The position numbers and the translations under genes were made by a program. Shown in pieces: positions 25,723 through 35,091 of a DNA stretch of 41,125 nt. Position 1 is the first letter of the stretch. The number at the start of each line of letters is the position of its first letter. Where the stretch lies: the NCBI GenBank assembly GCA_017309145.1, contig JAFLDU010000010.1, forward strand, positions 1 to 41,125. Reading direction: 5' to 3'. Under the pieces are notes generated by a model. That model had not been told where the DNA came from and made no database searches. It saw nothing but the letters and a program-made list of their open reading frames with translations. Source of the DNA: Zoogloea sp. (GTDB lineage Bacteria; Pseudomonadota; Gammaproteobacteria; Burkholderiales; Rhodocyclaceae).

Positions 25723-26817
25723 TCAATGGGCAGTGGCGCTCTCCGCATGGGTCAGCAGCCAGGCGATCTCCCCCTTGTTCTGGATGTGAAGCTTGGAATA
25801 CGCCTGGCGCAGGTGATGGCGCACGGTGGCGGGGGACAGGCCGAGCCGGCGGGCCACGGCCTTGTAGGTGAGCCCCTCGCCGAACAGGCGGGCGACCGAC
25901 AGCTCCTTGGGGGTCAGCACATCGATGGCGGCGCGGGGGCGTACCTGCACCAGGTGCATGTCGCCGAGCTTTTCTGCATGCAGGCTCAGATGGGCGCCGA
26001 CGAAGGCGCCCCGGTCGCTGGCCAGCAGGGCCGGCAGCAGCGGGGCGGGGAGGCGGCCGCCGCGCCATTCGGGCCATTCCAGCAGCACCAGATCGGCGAA
26101 GGCGGCATCGGCGTAGAGCATCACCCCGGCAGAGTCGCAGATGGCCGCCGAGATGCGCTGGGTGCCGGTGCGGTGGCGCACCCGTTCGAGATACTGGACC
26201 CGGTTGATGTTGAGTACCGAGGCGATGTGGGGCATGACCAGTTGCCCCAGTTCGGCGTCGCGGGCCGAGAAGCGCGGCACCAGGCTGTTGCGGTACAGCG
26301 AAAGGTGGGTCCACAGGTTGAGGGCCGGGTCCACCGAGATGACGCAGAGCAGCTGGGCCATGTCGTGCCTCTCGGTGAAGCGGCGAAACTCCGGGCACAT
26401 GCGTTCGTCGGTGATCAGCATGTGCACCGGCTGCCCGGGGGCGGACTTGACCAGCGGCACCAGCGGATCCTTGAACTTGATCTCTTCCCAGCCGGACAGG
26501 AAATCCGGGCCCAGCCGGTACCGGGCGTTGCTGTGCATCAGGGGGGTGCCATCCACCAGGGTCGAGCGGCCCAGCCAGGCACTGTCGAAGTCCAGATGCT
26601 CACGCAGCAGGCTGAACAGCTGGGTCTCGAATTCGCCGATGCTGGCCGTCAGGGCCAGCGGGTAGAGCTCCAGCAGCAGGCGCCCGAGTGAGGCGGCGAC
26701 GCTGCCTGTCGCCTCGGCCGGACAAGGCTGTGGTGAGTCCCGTTCGAGTTCCTTATCCGAAAAGGCCCGGGCAATTTCCTCCTCGAGGCGTTCGCCCCAG
26801 TCCTGCGTCGCTTCCAT
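25723..26817 (-). CDS. LuxR-type transcriptional regulator of the catabolic region
   Basis: The 364-residue protein ends in a LuxR/FixJ helix-turn-helix (LTPKELSVARLFGEGLTYKAVARRLGLSPATVRHHL, about residues 295-330). The N-terminal 280 residues look like a sensor region but match no autoinducer-binding or receiver domain I recognise. It most likely senses a small molecule. GGAGGTCAAC precedes the ATG at 26817, so a longer reading frame to 27195 is not used. It diverges from the transport and amidohydrolase operon across a 493-base gap with two operator-like dyads and is the obvious candidate regulator. Confidence 0.87.
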   Translation of the reverse strand: MEATQDWGERLEEEIARAFSDKELERDSPQPCPAEATGSVAASLGRLLLELYPLALTASIGEFETQLFSLLREHLDFDSAWLGRSTLVDGTPLMHSNARYRLGPDFLSGWEEIKFKDPLVPLVKSAPGQPVHMLITDERMCPEFRRFTERHDMAQLLCVISVDPALNLWTHLSLYRNSLVPRFSARDAELGQLVMPHIASVLNINRVQYLERVRHRTGTQRISAAICDSAGVMLYADAAFADLVLLEWPEWRGGRLPAPLLPALLASDRGAFVGAHLSLHAEKLGDMHLVQVRPRAAIDVLTPKELSVARLFGEGLTYKAVARRLGLSPATVRHHLRQAYSKLHIQNKGEIAWLLTHAESATAH

Positions 26818-26932
26818 GTTGACCTCCGCTGTTGGCACTCCGGGCGCTGGGCGGCTCTTGGCCGTGGGCGCTTTTCCTTTTTTATTCAAGGTACTGCAGA
26901 ACAGCGTGGTCCGCAATGCGGAGATCGGGTGG

Positions 26933-26948
26933 TCGTTCAAATGAACGA
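26933..26948. promoter_or_regulatory. Perfect palindrome, candidate LuxR operator
   Basis: TCGTTCA-AA-TGAACGA has perfect 7-base arms, a typical size for a dimeric helix-turn-helix operator. It lies 116 bases upstream of the luxR start codon. The repeat of its right arm near 27218-27224 supports a common binding protein. Confidence 0.5.
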
Positions 26949-27208
26949 TGTGGGGTCTTTTCGGAGGGGGGATTCCTCGTTGCTGCGCATCAAATGCCCC
27001 AGCGCAGGGCATGCACCACAAAGGACGGTGACGGTCAGGTCTATTACAAATGGATTGGGGTGGACGGGTGCCTTCAGGGGGGATTTCCCCTGCAGCAATA
27101 TGGCTTTCGATCCACGCGTATTCCCCAATCATGATCAGGGGGGATGTTGATGGCATGTCGTCCGGCGTTGTCCCTGCACTGCGGTGGTGCAGCATGAGCA
27201 GGGCCGTT

Positions 27209-27224
27209 GCGTCAATTTGAACGA
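27209..27224. promoter_or_regulatory. Degenerate second copy of the palindrome
   Basis: CGTCAA-TT-TGAACGA keeps the right half (TGAACGA) of the upstream palindrome exactly and matches the left half with two changes. It lies about 87 bases before the first gene of the transport operon, so the two sites could serve luxR and the operon respectively. Confidence 0.4.
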
Positions 27225-27310
27225 CTGCCGGCGTCGTCCGGCGGCTCTTAAGGTTTCGTCACCCGGTCGGCCTCCCCATCGAGACCGGCCCCATCAGGAG
27301 AGACGGAACC

Positions 27311-28324
27311 ATGAGTTCAAGGAGCAGCTTCATCACGTCGCTGGCACCGCTGTGCATCATCGGCGGCCTGCTGTACGCGGCGCTTTACATCAAGCCGGCG
27401 GGGGGCGGCACCGCCCTCGAGCCGCCGGTGATCGCGCCCCGCGATCACTTCTATGCCCTCATCCAGCCGGCTGGCGGGTCGCTCTGGGCGGTGGGCAATG
27501 ACGGCAAGGTGGTGCTGGGCGACGGGCAAGGCCGCTGGCAGGTCCAGGCCAGCGGCACCCGCGCGCACCTGCAGTCGGTGGACGCCTGGGATGCCCGGCA
27601 TGCGCTGGCCGTGGGCAATGACGGCACGGTGCTCAGCACCAGCGACGGCGGGCAGACCTGGCTGAAGGCCGACGCGCCGGTGTCGGCCACCGCCAACAAG
27701 CTGATGCGGGTGCAGGTGCTGCCGGACGGCGCCGCTGTGGCGGTCGGTGAGTTCAACACGGTGCTGCTGGGCAGCGCCTATGGCCGCCAATGGACGCGCC
27801 TGACCCCGGAGCAGGATGTGGCCTGGTACGGCCTGGCGGTGCGCGGCTCGCGCATCACCGTGACCGGCGAGTTCGGCCGCCTGATGCAGTCCGATGACCT
27901 GGGGCGCAGCTGGCGTGCGGTCCGCTCCCCGACCGAGGCCCATCTCACCGCCGTGGCCTTCGCCGACGAGCAGCGCGGCGTGGCGGTCGGCCTGAACGGC
28001 ACCGTGCTGCTCAGCGAGGACGCGGGCCGCTCGTGGCAGGCGGTCGGCCAGGGCGGCGAGGAGCACCTCTATGACGTGAGCTGGGATGGCCACCGCTTCG
28101 TGGCCTGCGGCGACCGGGGCGTGCTGCTCGAATCCGTCGATGGCCGGACCTGGAAGGCCCTCGATGCAGCCCTCGGCGATGCCCGCAACTTCTTGTGGTT
28201 CTCCCGCGTCGTGCCGGGCGCCGACGGCCTCCTGCTGTCCGGCGCCACCCTCGGCGTGATCCGTGGGGACCGTTTCATCTCCCTGGCTGGCGCGCCCGGC
28301 CCGGCGTCCGCCGCGTCCCGTTGA
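27311..28324 (+). CDS. YCF48/BNR-repeat beta-propeller protein
   Basis: The 337-residue protein has an N-terminal signal or anchor (about residues 7-30) and then repeats of the Asp-box/BNR type: TSDGGQTW, QSDDLGRSWRAV and LSEDAGRSWQAV, spaced for a beta-propeller. YCF48-like proteins assist assembly of photosystem II in phototrophs; in heterotrophs they sit beside RND/MMPL transporters with DUF1302 and DUF1329 genes. A periplasmic role supporting that export or import complex is inferred. AGGAGA precedes the ATG. The following transporter starts nine bases after its stop. Confidence 0.85.
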   Translation: MSSRSSFITSLAPLCIIGGLLYAALYIKPAGGGTALEPPVIAPRDHFYALIQPAGGSLWAVGNDGKVVLGDGQGRWQVQASGTRAHLQSVDAWDARHALAVGNDGTVLSTSDGGQTWLKADAPVSATANKLMRVQVLPDGAAVAVGEFNTVLLGSAYGRQWTRLTPEQDVAWYGLAVRGSRITVTGEFGRLMQSDDLGRSWRAVRSPTEAHLTAVAFADEQRGVAVGLNGTVLLSEDAGRSWQAVGQGGEEHLYDVSWDGHRFVACGDRGVLLESVDGRTWKALDAALGDARNFLWFSRVVPGADGLLLSGATLGVIRGDRFISLAGAPGPASAASR

Positions 28325-28333
28325 GAGGCTGCC

Positions 28334-30694
28334 ATGCTCGCAAGATTCGTTGATTTCTGTATTGGACGACGGGGCCTGGTGGTCACCGTGATCGGGCTGC
28401 TCACCCTGCTGATGCTCGGCGCGGCCAGTCGCATCCACGTGGGCACCGACTTCGGGGATCTGCTGCCCCGGCACCATGCCTATGTGGAGGTGCACAACCG
28501 CTTCAAGGCCACCTACGGCAGCTCCAACGCCGTGACCATCGTGCTGGAGGCGGAGCAGGGCGACATCTTCCGCACCGATTTCCTGGAGCGGCTGCGCACC
28601 GTGACCCTCGAGCTGCGCAAGGTGGACGGGGTCAATCCGGAGCAGATCATCTCCCTGGCCTCACGCAAGATCGTCGATGTGCGCTCCAGCTCCGACGGGC
28701 TGGAGAGCCGGCCGCTGATGTTCCCCGAGGTGCCGTCCGATGCCGCCGGCCTGGCCGATCTGAAGGCCCGGGTGCAGCGCAACGGGCTGGTGCTGGGCAG
28801 CTACGTGTCCCGTGACCTGGGTGCGGCGCTGGTCACCGTCGACTTCTACGACCACCTGCTCAAGCCCGAGGAGGCCTTCCGCCAGATTCGCGCCATCGCC
28901 GATTCGGTGGCCGGGCCGGGGCTGCGCGTGCGCATGGTCGGCGAGCCGATCCTGGCCGGCTGGGTGGCCTATTTCCTGCCCGAGACCCTGGCCATCCTGG
29001 CCGCCACCCTGGCTGTGCTGGGCGCCCTGCTGTTCCTCTTCTCCCGCACCTGGCGCGGCACCCTGCTGCCCGGCCTGGCCGGCTTCACCAGTGGCTGCTG
29101 GGCGCTGGGCGTGGCGGCGCTGGCGGGCATCCAGTTCGATCCGCTGGTGATCGTGGTGGCCTTCTTGATCACGGCCCGCTCCATCTCCCATTCGGTACAG
29201 CTGGTCACCCGCTTCGATGACGAGTTGAAGGCCGGCGCGGCCAGCGCCCGGGAGGCGGCGCGCAAGGCCATGTTCGGCCTGTTCAAGCCGGGCATGCTGG
29301 GGGTGATCGCCGATGCGGGCTGCATGATCATCGTGATCCTGGTGCCTATCCCGCTGATGCAGAAGGTGGCGGTGATCGGCACCGTGTGGGTGTCCACCAT
29401 CGCCCTCAGCGCGGTGGTGATGACGCCGGTGCTGCTGTCCTGGGTACGTCTGCCGGTGCGCCACGCCCACCCCATCAACCTGATGCCGGCGCTCGACAAG
29501 GCCATGGCCGGGCTGGCCCGCCGGGTGGTCGGGCGCAATGCCTACAGTGTGGTCGCGGTGGCCGGGGTGGTCTTCGTGGTGTCCGGCTGGTTCGCCTTCG
29601 ACATCCGCATCGGCGACGCCAATCCGGGCTCGCCCATCCTGCACCAGGATTCCGCCTACAACCGGGATGCCACCGAGATCAACCGGCGTTTCCCAGGCAC
29701 CGACCGGATGTTCGTGGTGCTGGCCGGCGAGCAGGCCGACGACATCAAGCGGCCCGAGGCCCTGGAGACGATGAACCGCTTCCAGCGCTACATGGAGGCC
29801 CAGCCCGAGATCGGCGCCAGCCTGTCCCTGGCCGACCTGATCCCGGTGATCAAGCGGGTGATGCGCGACGGCAACCACCACTACGAGGAGTTCGGCCGCA
29901 ACCAGAACGAGAACGGCGAGCTGCTCTACCTGTTCAGCAGCGGCGGCGCCGACCCCTCCGACCTGGAGCGCCTGGCCGACCGGGACTTCAAGACCGGCGC
30001 CATCACCCTGTTCTTCCGCGACCATCAGGGCGACACCATCCGCACCGCGGTGGCGCGTATCAAGGAGTTTGCCGCGGCCAATCCGCTGCCGGGCATGCAG
30101 CTGCTGCTGGCGGGCGGCTTCGCCGGGGTCACCGCGGCGGTCAACGAGGTGATTCTGGCCAGCCAGATCGAGAGCATCGCCCTGGCCCTGCTGGTCCTGG
30201 TGCTGTGCTGCGCGGTGACCTACCGCTCCCTCAACGCCGGCATGTTCTTCATGGTGCCGGTGATCCTGGCCAACACCCTGACCTTCAGCTTCATGGCCTG
30301 GAAGGGCATCGGCATGAACATCAACACCCTGCCGGTGGCGGCCCTGGGCATCGGCCTGGGCGTCGATTACGCCTTCTACATCATCGACGACATCCGCGAG
30401 GAGCTGCGCCACGGCAAGTCCCTCGAGGAGGCCATCGCCCTGGCCCTGGCCGGTGCCGGCAAGGGCGTCACGGTCACCGCCGGCACCCTGATCCTGGCGG
30501 TGGCCATGTGGGGTTTCTCGTCCCTGCGCTTCCAGTCGGAGATGGCCCTGCTGATGGCCATCTGGCTCGGCATTTCGGCCTTCAGCGCCCTCGTGCTGAT
30601 GCCCGCGATGGTGGTGGTCTTCAAACCGGGCTTCGTCATGGGGACGGCCCGCGCCGCCTCCGTCGCCCGTCCCCTGCAGTCAATCCAACCCTAG
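28334..30694 (+). CDS. RND/MMPL-family transporter
   Basis: The 786-residue protein has the RND plan: one helix near the N-terminus, a large periplasmic loop, a five-helix block (about residues 215-370), and the same again in the second half. The second half carries GIGLGVDYAFYIIDDIREE with an Asp suited to proton relay; the matching place in the first half (LITARSISHSVQLVTRF) lacks it. MMPL proteins move lipids and other hydrophobic compounds. Its setting with YCF48, DUF1302 and DUF1329 proteins is a recurrent module near genes for degrading hydrophobic compounds, but the cargo and direction are not known. Confidence 0.9.
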   Translation: MLARFVDFCIGRRGLVVTVIGLLTLLMLGAASRIHVGTDFGDLLPRHHAYVEVHNRFKATYGSSNAVTIVLEAEQGDIFRTDFLERLRTVTLELRKVDGVNPEQIISLASRKIVDVRSSSDGLESRPLMFPEVPSDAAGLADLKARVQRNGLVLGSYVSRDLGAALVTVDFYDHLLKPEEAFRQIRAIADSVAGPGLRVRMVGEPILAGWVAYFLPETLAILAATLAVLGALLFLFSRTWRGTLLPGLAGFTSGCWALGVAALAGIQFDPLVIVVAFLITARSISHSVQLVTRFDDELKAGAASAREAARKAMFGLFKPGMLGVIADAGCMIIVILVPIPLMQKVAVIGTVWVSTIALSAVVMTPVLLSWVRLPVRHAHPINLMPALDKAMAGLARRVVGRNAYSVVAVAGVVFVVSGWFAFDIRIGDANPGSPILHQDSAYNRDATEINRRFPGTDRMFVVLAGEQADDIKRPEALETMNRFQRYMEAQPEIGASLSLADLIPVIKRVMRDGNHHYEEFGRNQNENGELLYLFSSGGADPSDLERLADRDFKTGAITLFFRDHQGDTIRTAVARIKEFAAANPLPGMQLLLAGGFAGVTAAVNEVILASQIESIALALLVLVLCCAVTYRSLNAGMFFMVPVILANTLTFSFMAWKGIGMNINTLPVAALGIGLGVDYAFYIIDDIREELRHGKSLEEAIALALAGAGKGVTVTAGTLILAVAMWGFSSLRFQSEMALLMAIWLGISAFSALVLMPAMVVVFKPGFVMGTARAASVARPLQSIQP

Positions 30695-30701
30695 GAAACC
30701 C

Positions 30702-32300
30702 ATGATGAAAAAGCGATTGCTCACCCGCCAGGTGGCCGGTGCGATGGCCGGCCTGTCCTTGTCCTGCGTATTGTGCAGTGCCGCCCAGGCCGATGATGAA
30801 GGCGAGATCCGCGTCGGCGGCTATCTGCGCGGCTACTCCGCCTGGAACCTGGACGACCCGCAGGAGCTGAGCGGCAACGACCGTGGCCGGCTCAGCATGC
30901 TGCGTGGCCAGGCCTACATCGAGGCCGATTCCAAGGGCCCGCGCCTGCAGTGGAAGATCGCCGGCCGCGCCGTGCGCGAGGCCCGCACCGACTACCTCTC
31001 CGACCTGCAGGACCTGGAGCGCAGCCGGGGCGCCTTCGCCAACCCCGGCTTCAATGTGACCGACATCTACAACTCGGCGCAGATCCGCGAGGCCTGGGTG
31101 CAGTTCCAGCCCACCGAGAACCTCAACGTCAAGTTCGGCCGCCAGCAGGTGGTGTGGGGCGAGACCGACATCTTCCAGGCCCTCGACGTGATCCACGGCT
31201 ACGACAACACCTGGGCGCCGCTGCTGGAGGAACCCGATGAGACGCGCAAGCCGCTGATCCTGCTCAACACTACCCTGTCGGTACCCGAGGCCGACGGCTC
31301 GCTGCAACTGGTTATCCGTCCGGGCTGGGACGAGGGCAAGTACATCGGCAGCACCTTCGACCTGTACGGGGGGCGCGGCCGCACGGCGGGCTACAAGGGT
31401 GCGTCGTCGGTGTACGGCAATGGTTTCGACTACCACCACCCCGAGGGCAACAAGGACGACGTGACCTATGCCCTGCGCTGGAAGGGTCTGGCCGCCGGGG
31501 TGAACTATCACCTCAGCTACGTGAAGGCGCCCTACACCCGCAACGTGATCGCCAACTCGGTGTACGCGCCCTACGTCAAGGCGCCCACCCCCACCTCGCC
31601 GACCGGCCTGCTCAACTGGATCTTCCCGACCGTGGAGGTCTTCGGCACCGGGGCCAACGGCTATGTGCAGTCCATCGACACGGTGCTGTCCGGTGAGGTG
31701 GTCTATACCCGCGGCGAGCCCTTCAACGTGGGTTCGGTGCCGTCGGCCTCGCCCAACTGTCTGGGCGCCATGGGCGGCGTGGCCGACTTCACCAGCTTCA
31801 GCGGCCTGTGCGGGGTCAAGCGCAAGAACACCGTGATGACCATGGTGCGTGCCGAAAAGACCTTCCAGACCATGGACCTGCTGTCCACCAGCGGCCCCCT
31901 GTCGGTGTCGGCCCAGCTCTTCAACACCCGCGTGCTGGGGCTGCGTGACGAGGAGGACTTGGTCCAGTCCATCGGCTACCCCAACCGGGTCAAGCACGAC
32001 ACCACCCTCGGCACCCTGGTGCTGCGGGCGCCGTTCAACGGCGACAAGCTCGGCACCACCCTGGCCCTGGGCCGCGATTTCAGCAACCGCGGCACCTTCA
32101 TGGCCCTCGCCCTCGATCAGGAGCTGGGTGCCCACTGGCGCCTGCGTGCCGAGGCCGACCTGTTCTGGAGCAAGGAATCGGACATCGCCATGAAGGACGT
32201 GACCGGCGTCGGCGTGATCCCGGTCGGCGGCGCGGCCGGCCTGCCCGGCGTGCTCGGTCGCAACGACCGCTTCTACCTGCGCGCCACCTACCAGTTCTGA
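30702..32300 (+). CDS. DUF1302 outer-membrane protein
   Basis: The 532-residue protein has a signal peptide (KKRLLTRQVAGAMAGLSLSC, cleavage near AQA-DD) and a chain of alternating beta strands, with QFQPTENLNVKFGRQQVVWGETD and a final YQF typical of outer-membrane barrels. It fits DUF1302. A pore or receptor for hydrophobic substrates is the usual inference. It starts seven bases after the transporter stop, behind AGGAAA; ATG at 30702 and 30705 are both possible. Confidence 0.87.
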   Translation: MMKKRLLTRQVAGAMAGLSLSCVLCSAAQADDEGEIRVGGYLRGYSAWNLDDPQELSGNDRGRLSMLRGQAYIEADSKGPRLQWKIAGRAVREARTDYLSDLQDLERSRGAFANPGFNVTDIYNSAQIREAWVQFQPTENLNVKFGRQQVVWGETDIFQALDVIHGYDNTWAPLLEEPDETRKPLILLNTTLSVPEADGSLQLVIRPGWDEGKYIGSTFDLYGGRGRTAGYKGASSVYGNGFDYHHPEGNKDDVTYALRWKGLAAGVNYHLSYVKAPYTRNVIANSVYAPYVKAPTPTSPTGLLNWIFPTVEVFGTGANGYVQSIDTVLSGEVVYTRGEPFNVGSVPSASPNCLGAMGGVADFTSFSGLCGVKRKNTVMTMVRAEKTFQTMDLLSTSGPLSVSAQLFNTRVLGLRDEEDLVQSIGYPNRVKHDTTLGTLVLRAPFNGDKLGTTLALGRDFSNRGTFMALALDQELGAHWRLRAEADLFWSKESDIAMKDVTGVGVIPVGGAAGLPGVLGRNDRFYLRATYQF

Positions 32301-32322
32301 TTTTCCGCCAGAGGACATACCC

Positions 32323-33582
32323 ATGAAAACCACATTCCGCCATCCCCTCGCGCTGCTCGCCAGCCTCCTGCTCGGCAGCTTTGCTCATGCCGCCGAGATC
32401 CCCGCCGGCACCGTGCTCAACAAGGCCAGCATCGACAAGCTGCTCACCGAGACCCTCGACGGCAAGCCCCTCAAGAGCCTGCTCACCGAGCGGGTCGAAT
32501 GGATGATCCGCAATCAGGGCTTCGCCATGAAGTTGGCCAACGCCAAGCCGATCGAAGTGGATGCCCGCTGGAAGGAGGCCACCAAGCGCAACGCTCCCCA
32601 GGTGAAGTTCGAGGCCGCCACCCGCACCGTGTCGGGCTGGAAGGGCGGGCTGCCCTTCCCGGCCATCGAGGCCGGTGACCCCGCCGCCGGCGACAAGGTG
32701 GCCTGGAATGCCCGTTACGGCCTGCTCGAAGGCTACGCCCAGGATGAGCCCTATGTGGCGGTGTATCTGGTGGATCTGGACAAGGGCGTCGAGCGGGTCC
32801 AGAACTGGGCCTACAAGCGCGTCATCATGAACGGTCGGGTCGGCGCCGAGGCTGCCACCCTGGGTGATGGCTCGGTGCTCGCCAAGACCCTGGTCTTTCT
32901 CACCTATCCCCAGGACATCCGTGGCATCGGCTCCTTCTCCCTGCGTCACCTGGACGCCTCCAAGGTGGATGACAAGTGGGTCTACATCAACCAGTTCCGG
33001 CGCACCAAGCGGGTCTCGGGGGGCGGCTGGATGGACCCCCTGGGCGGCGGCGTGGACATCCTGCAGGAAGACCTCAACGTCTGGGACACCCCGCCCAACT
33101 GGTATCCCAGCGTCAAGCTGAAGGGCAAGCGCTGGGTGCTGGCGGTGGCCCACGCCGGCAAGCCGGTGGATGAGTCGAAGAAGCGCACCCCCGCCGAGCT
33201 GCTGCAGTCCGACCTGGAGCAGCCGCCCTACATCAACAGCCGCAACGCCTGGGAACCCCGCGAGGTGTACGAGCTGGAGGTGACGCCCGCCACCGAGCAC
33301 CCCTATGGCAAGCGCGTGGTGTACGTGGATGCCGAGCTGTTCCAGGCCTACCACTCGGAGATCTACGACAAGAAGGGCGAGTTCTGGAAGTTCATCAGCT
33401 ACGAGCGCGCGCCGGTCGTTGGCAAGGACGGCTTCAAGGGCTTCTCCGCGCTGCAGGGCCGCTTCATCGACGTCAAGCGCCGCCATGCCACGGTGTTTGC
33501 CAGCGAGTGGGTCATGAACGATCCCAAGATCAACGACAAGACCATCACCGCCGAAGCCCTCGAGCGCGAGGCCGGCAAGTAA
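32323..33582 (+). CDS. DUF1329 periplasmic protein
   Basis: The 419-residue protein has a signal peptide ending near AHA-AE (residue 22) and the DUF1329 features RRTKRVSGGGWMDPLGGG and NAWEPREVYELEV. DUF1329 resembles LolB/LppX-type lipoprotein carriers in fold predictions, so a periplasmic shuttle for a lipophilic molecule is plausible. It follows DUF1302 in the same order seen in other hydrophobic-compound clusters. The ribosome site GAGGA lies upstream of the ATG. Confidence 0.87.
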   Translation: MKTTFRHPLALLASLLLGSFAHAAEIPAGTVLNKASIDKLLTETLDGKPLKSLLTERVEWMIRNQGFAMKLANAKPIEVDARWKEATKRNAPQVKFEAATRTVSGWKGGLPFPAIEAGDPAAGDKVAWNARYGLLEGYAQDEPYVAVYLVDLDKGVERVQNWAYKRVIMNGRVGAEAATLGDGSVLAKTLVFLTYPQDIRGIGSFSLRHLDASKVDDKWVYINQFRRTKRVSGGGWMDPLGGGVDILQEDLNVWDTPPNWYPSVKLKGKRWVLAVAHAGKPVDESKKRTPAELLQSDLEQPPYINSRNAWEPREVYELEVTPATEHPYGKRVVYVDAELFQAYHSEIYDKKGEFWKFISYERAPVVGKDGFKGFSALQGRFIDVKRRHATVFASEWVMNDPKINDKTITAEALEREAGK

Positions 33583-33650
33583 GGCTTGGCACGCCAGGCG
33601 GGCCTGTCCGCCCGGCGTCCTCCCCATTCATCGAAAGAGAGCCAGACACC

Positions 33651-35090
33651 ATGAAGATTGACGAATACAGCCGACTCGACGCCACCGCCCTGGCGGCCCT
33701 GCTCGACCGGGGCGAAGTCAGCGCCCAGGAACTGCACGACTGCGCCCGCCGCGCCGCCGCCGGCCTCAATCCCGACATCAACGCCATCATCGAGATGTTT
33801 CCCCACGCCCTGCACTACGAGCAGGGCGGCTTGTTTGCCGGCGTGCCCTTCCTGATCAAGGATCTGGTGCTGCATGCCGAAGGGGTCGCCTGCGATGGCG
33901 GTTCGCGCCTGATGGCCGGCCGCTACGTGTCGGCCCACGACAGCGAGCTGATGGCCCGCTTCCGGCGCGCCGGCCTGGCCACCCTGGGACGCACCACCAC
34001 ACCGGAGCTGGGTTTCAACGCCAGCACCGAATGCGTGCTGCACGGCCCCACCCGCAACCCGTGGCACCTCGGCCACAGTTCCGGCGGCTCCAGTGGCGGC
34101 GCCAGCGCGGCGGTGGCGGCCGGGATCGTACCGGTGGCCCATGCCAACGATGGGGGCGGCTCGATCCGCATCCCGGCGGCCGCCTGCGGGCTGGTCGGGC
34201 TCAAGCCATCACGCGGGCGCCTGCCCTTCGGGCCCGACTACGGGCTGCCGCTGATGGGGCAGGCCAATGAATTCGTGGTGACCCGCAGCGTGCGCGACGC
34301 GGCCGCCTTGCTGGATGCCCTGGAGGGGCCGCATCCCGGCGAGATGTTCAACATCGAGCGCCCCGCCGAGGCCTACGCCCTGCAGATCCGCCGGCCGGGG
34401 CACCGTCTGTCGATCGCCGTGACCGACCGACTGCCGGGCAGCGAGCAGGCCGATCCGGCCTGCCAGGCGGTGCTGCAGCAGACCATCCGGACCCTGACCG
34501 ACCTGGGCCACTCGGTCGAGATCGATGCGCCGTCCTACGACGCGGAGCAGTTCCATTCGGCCAACGTGATGATCTGGTCGTCCTTCCTGGCCTCGGCAGC
34601 CCTCGGCACCGCCGCGGCGCTGGGCCGGGAGTATGACGAGAACGAGGTGGAGGCCTGCACCCGCGCCTGCATCGACTATGGGCGGCGCCTCAGCGGCCTG
34701 CAGCTGGAGCAGGCCCTGGCCGCGATGAACAGCGTCAGCCGTCAGGTGGCCACCTTCTACGGCAAGTACGACCTGCTGCTCACCCCCACCATGCGCACGC
34801 CGCCCCCGCCCATCGGCTACCTCAACCAGAACGATCCACGTCTGGACGCCCGTGGCTGGTACGACCGCATCTTCGACATCTGTCCCTATACCGCGCTGTT
34901 CAACTTCACCGGGTTGCCCGCCATCTCGCTGCCCCTCGGCATGGCCGGCGAGCTGCCCGTCGGCATGCATTTCGCGGCGCCGATGGGCGGGGAGGGCACC
35001 CTGCTGCAGCTGGCTGCCGAACTGGAGAGCGCCATGCCCTGGCATCAGCGTACCCCCGCCGTTCATGCGTCCAGGCTGGCCGGAGGCTGA
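33651..35090 (+). CDS. Amidase-signature hydrolase, NylA-like
   Basis: The 479-residue protein has the Ser-cisSer-Lys triad of the amidase-signature family: Lys70 in FLIKDLV, Ser147 in GHSSGGSSGG and Ser171 in DGGGSIRIPA, with the proper 24-residue step between the serines. The segment SIRIPAAACGLVGLKPSRGR is close to that of 6-aminohexanoate cyclic dimer hydrolase (NylA) and other linear/cyclic amide hydrolases. It should hydrolyse an amide bond in the cytoplasm. It lies one base before the dimethylformamidase small subunit, so the two hydrolases are likely to act on one pathway. Confidence 0.9.
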   Translation: MKIDEYSRLDATALAALLDRGEVSAQELHDCARRAAAGLNPDINAIIEMFPHALHYEQGGLFAGVPFLIKDLVLHAEGVACDGGSRLMAGRYVSAHDSELMARFRRAGLATLGRTTTPELGFNASTECVLHGPTRNPWHLGHSSGGSSGGASAAVAAGIVPVAHANDGGGSIRIPAAACGLVGLKPSRGRLPFGPDYGLPLMGQANEFVVTRSVRDAAALLDALEGPHPGEMFNIERPAEAYALQIRRPGHRLSIAVTDRLPGSEQADPACQAVLQQTIRTLTDLGHSVEIDAPSYDAEQFHSANVMIWSSFLASAALGTAAALGREYDENEVEACTRACIDYGRRLSGLQLEQALAAMNSVSRQVATFYGKYDLLLTPTMRTPPPPIGYLNQNDPRLDARGWYDRIFDICPYTALFNFTGLPAISLPLGMAGELPVGMHFAAPMGGEGTLLQLAAELESAMPWHQRTPAVHASRLAGG

Positions 35091-35091
35091 C

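Larger units (their letters stand above)
26818..27310. promoter_or_regulatory. Divergent control region between luxR and the amidohydrolase operon
   Basis: No convincing gene is seen in these 493 bases. They hold a perfect 16-base palindrome (26933-26948), a degenerate second copy near 27209-27224, and three copies of AGGGGGGAT at 26965, 27076 and 27137, two of them extended to TCAGGGGGGAT. I could not assign a convincing -35/-10 pair or sigma-54 site. Confidence 0.6.

Noticed and set aside
26826..26842. A TGGCAC sequence downstream-oriented near luxR as a sigma-54 promoter
   Set aside because: The -12 part (TTGC) is missing at the required spacing.
26832..27134. A possible 100-codon gene in the luxR-operon gap
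   Set aside because: No ribosome site, no recognisable motif, and its codon pattern differs from neighbours; treated as non-coding control DNA.
28661..30412. A 583-codon open frame antisense to the MMPL transporter
   Set aside because: Its translation is rich in His, Gln and Gly with no domain, as expected for the reverse of a G+C-rich gene, and the + strand transporter is clearly real.
30636..32333. A 565-codon open frame antisense to the DUF1302 gene
   Set aside because: No family features and no ribosome site; shadow of the outer-membrane protein gene.
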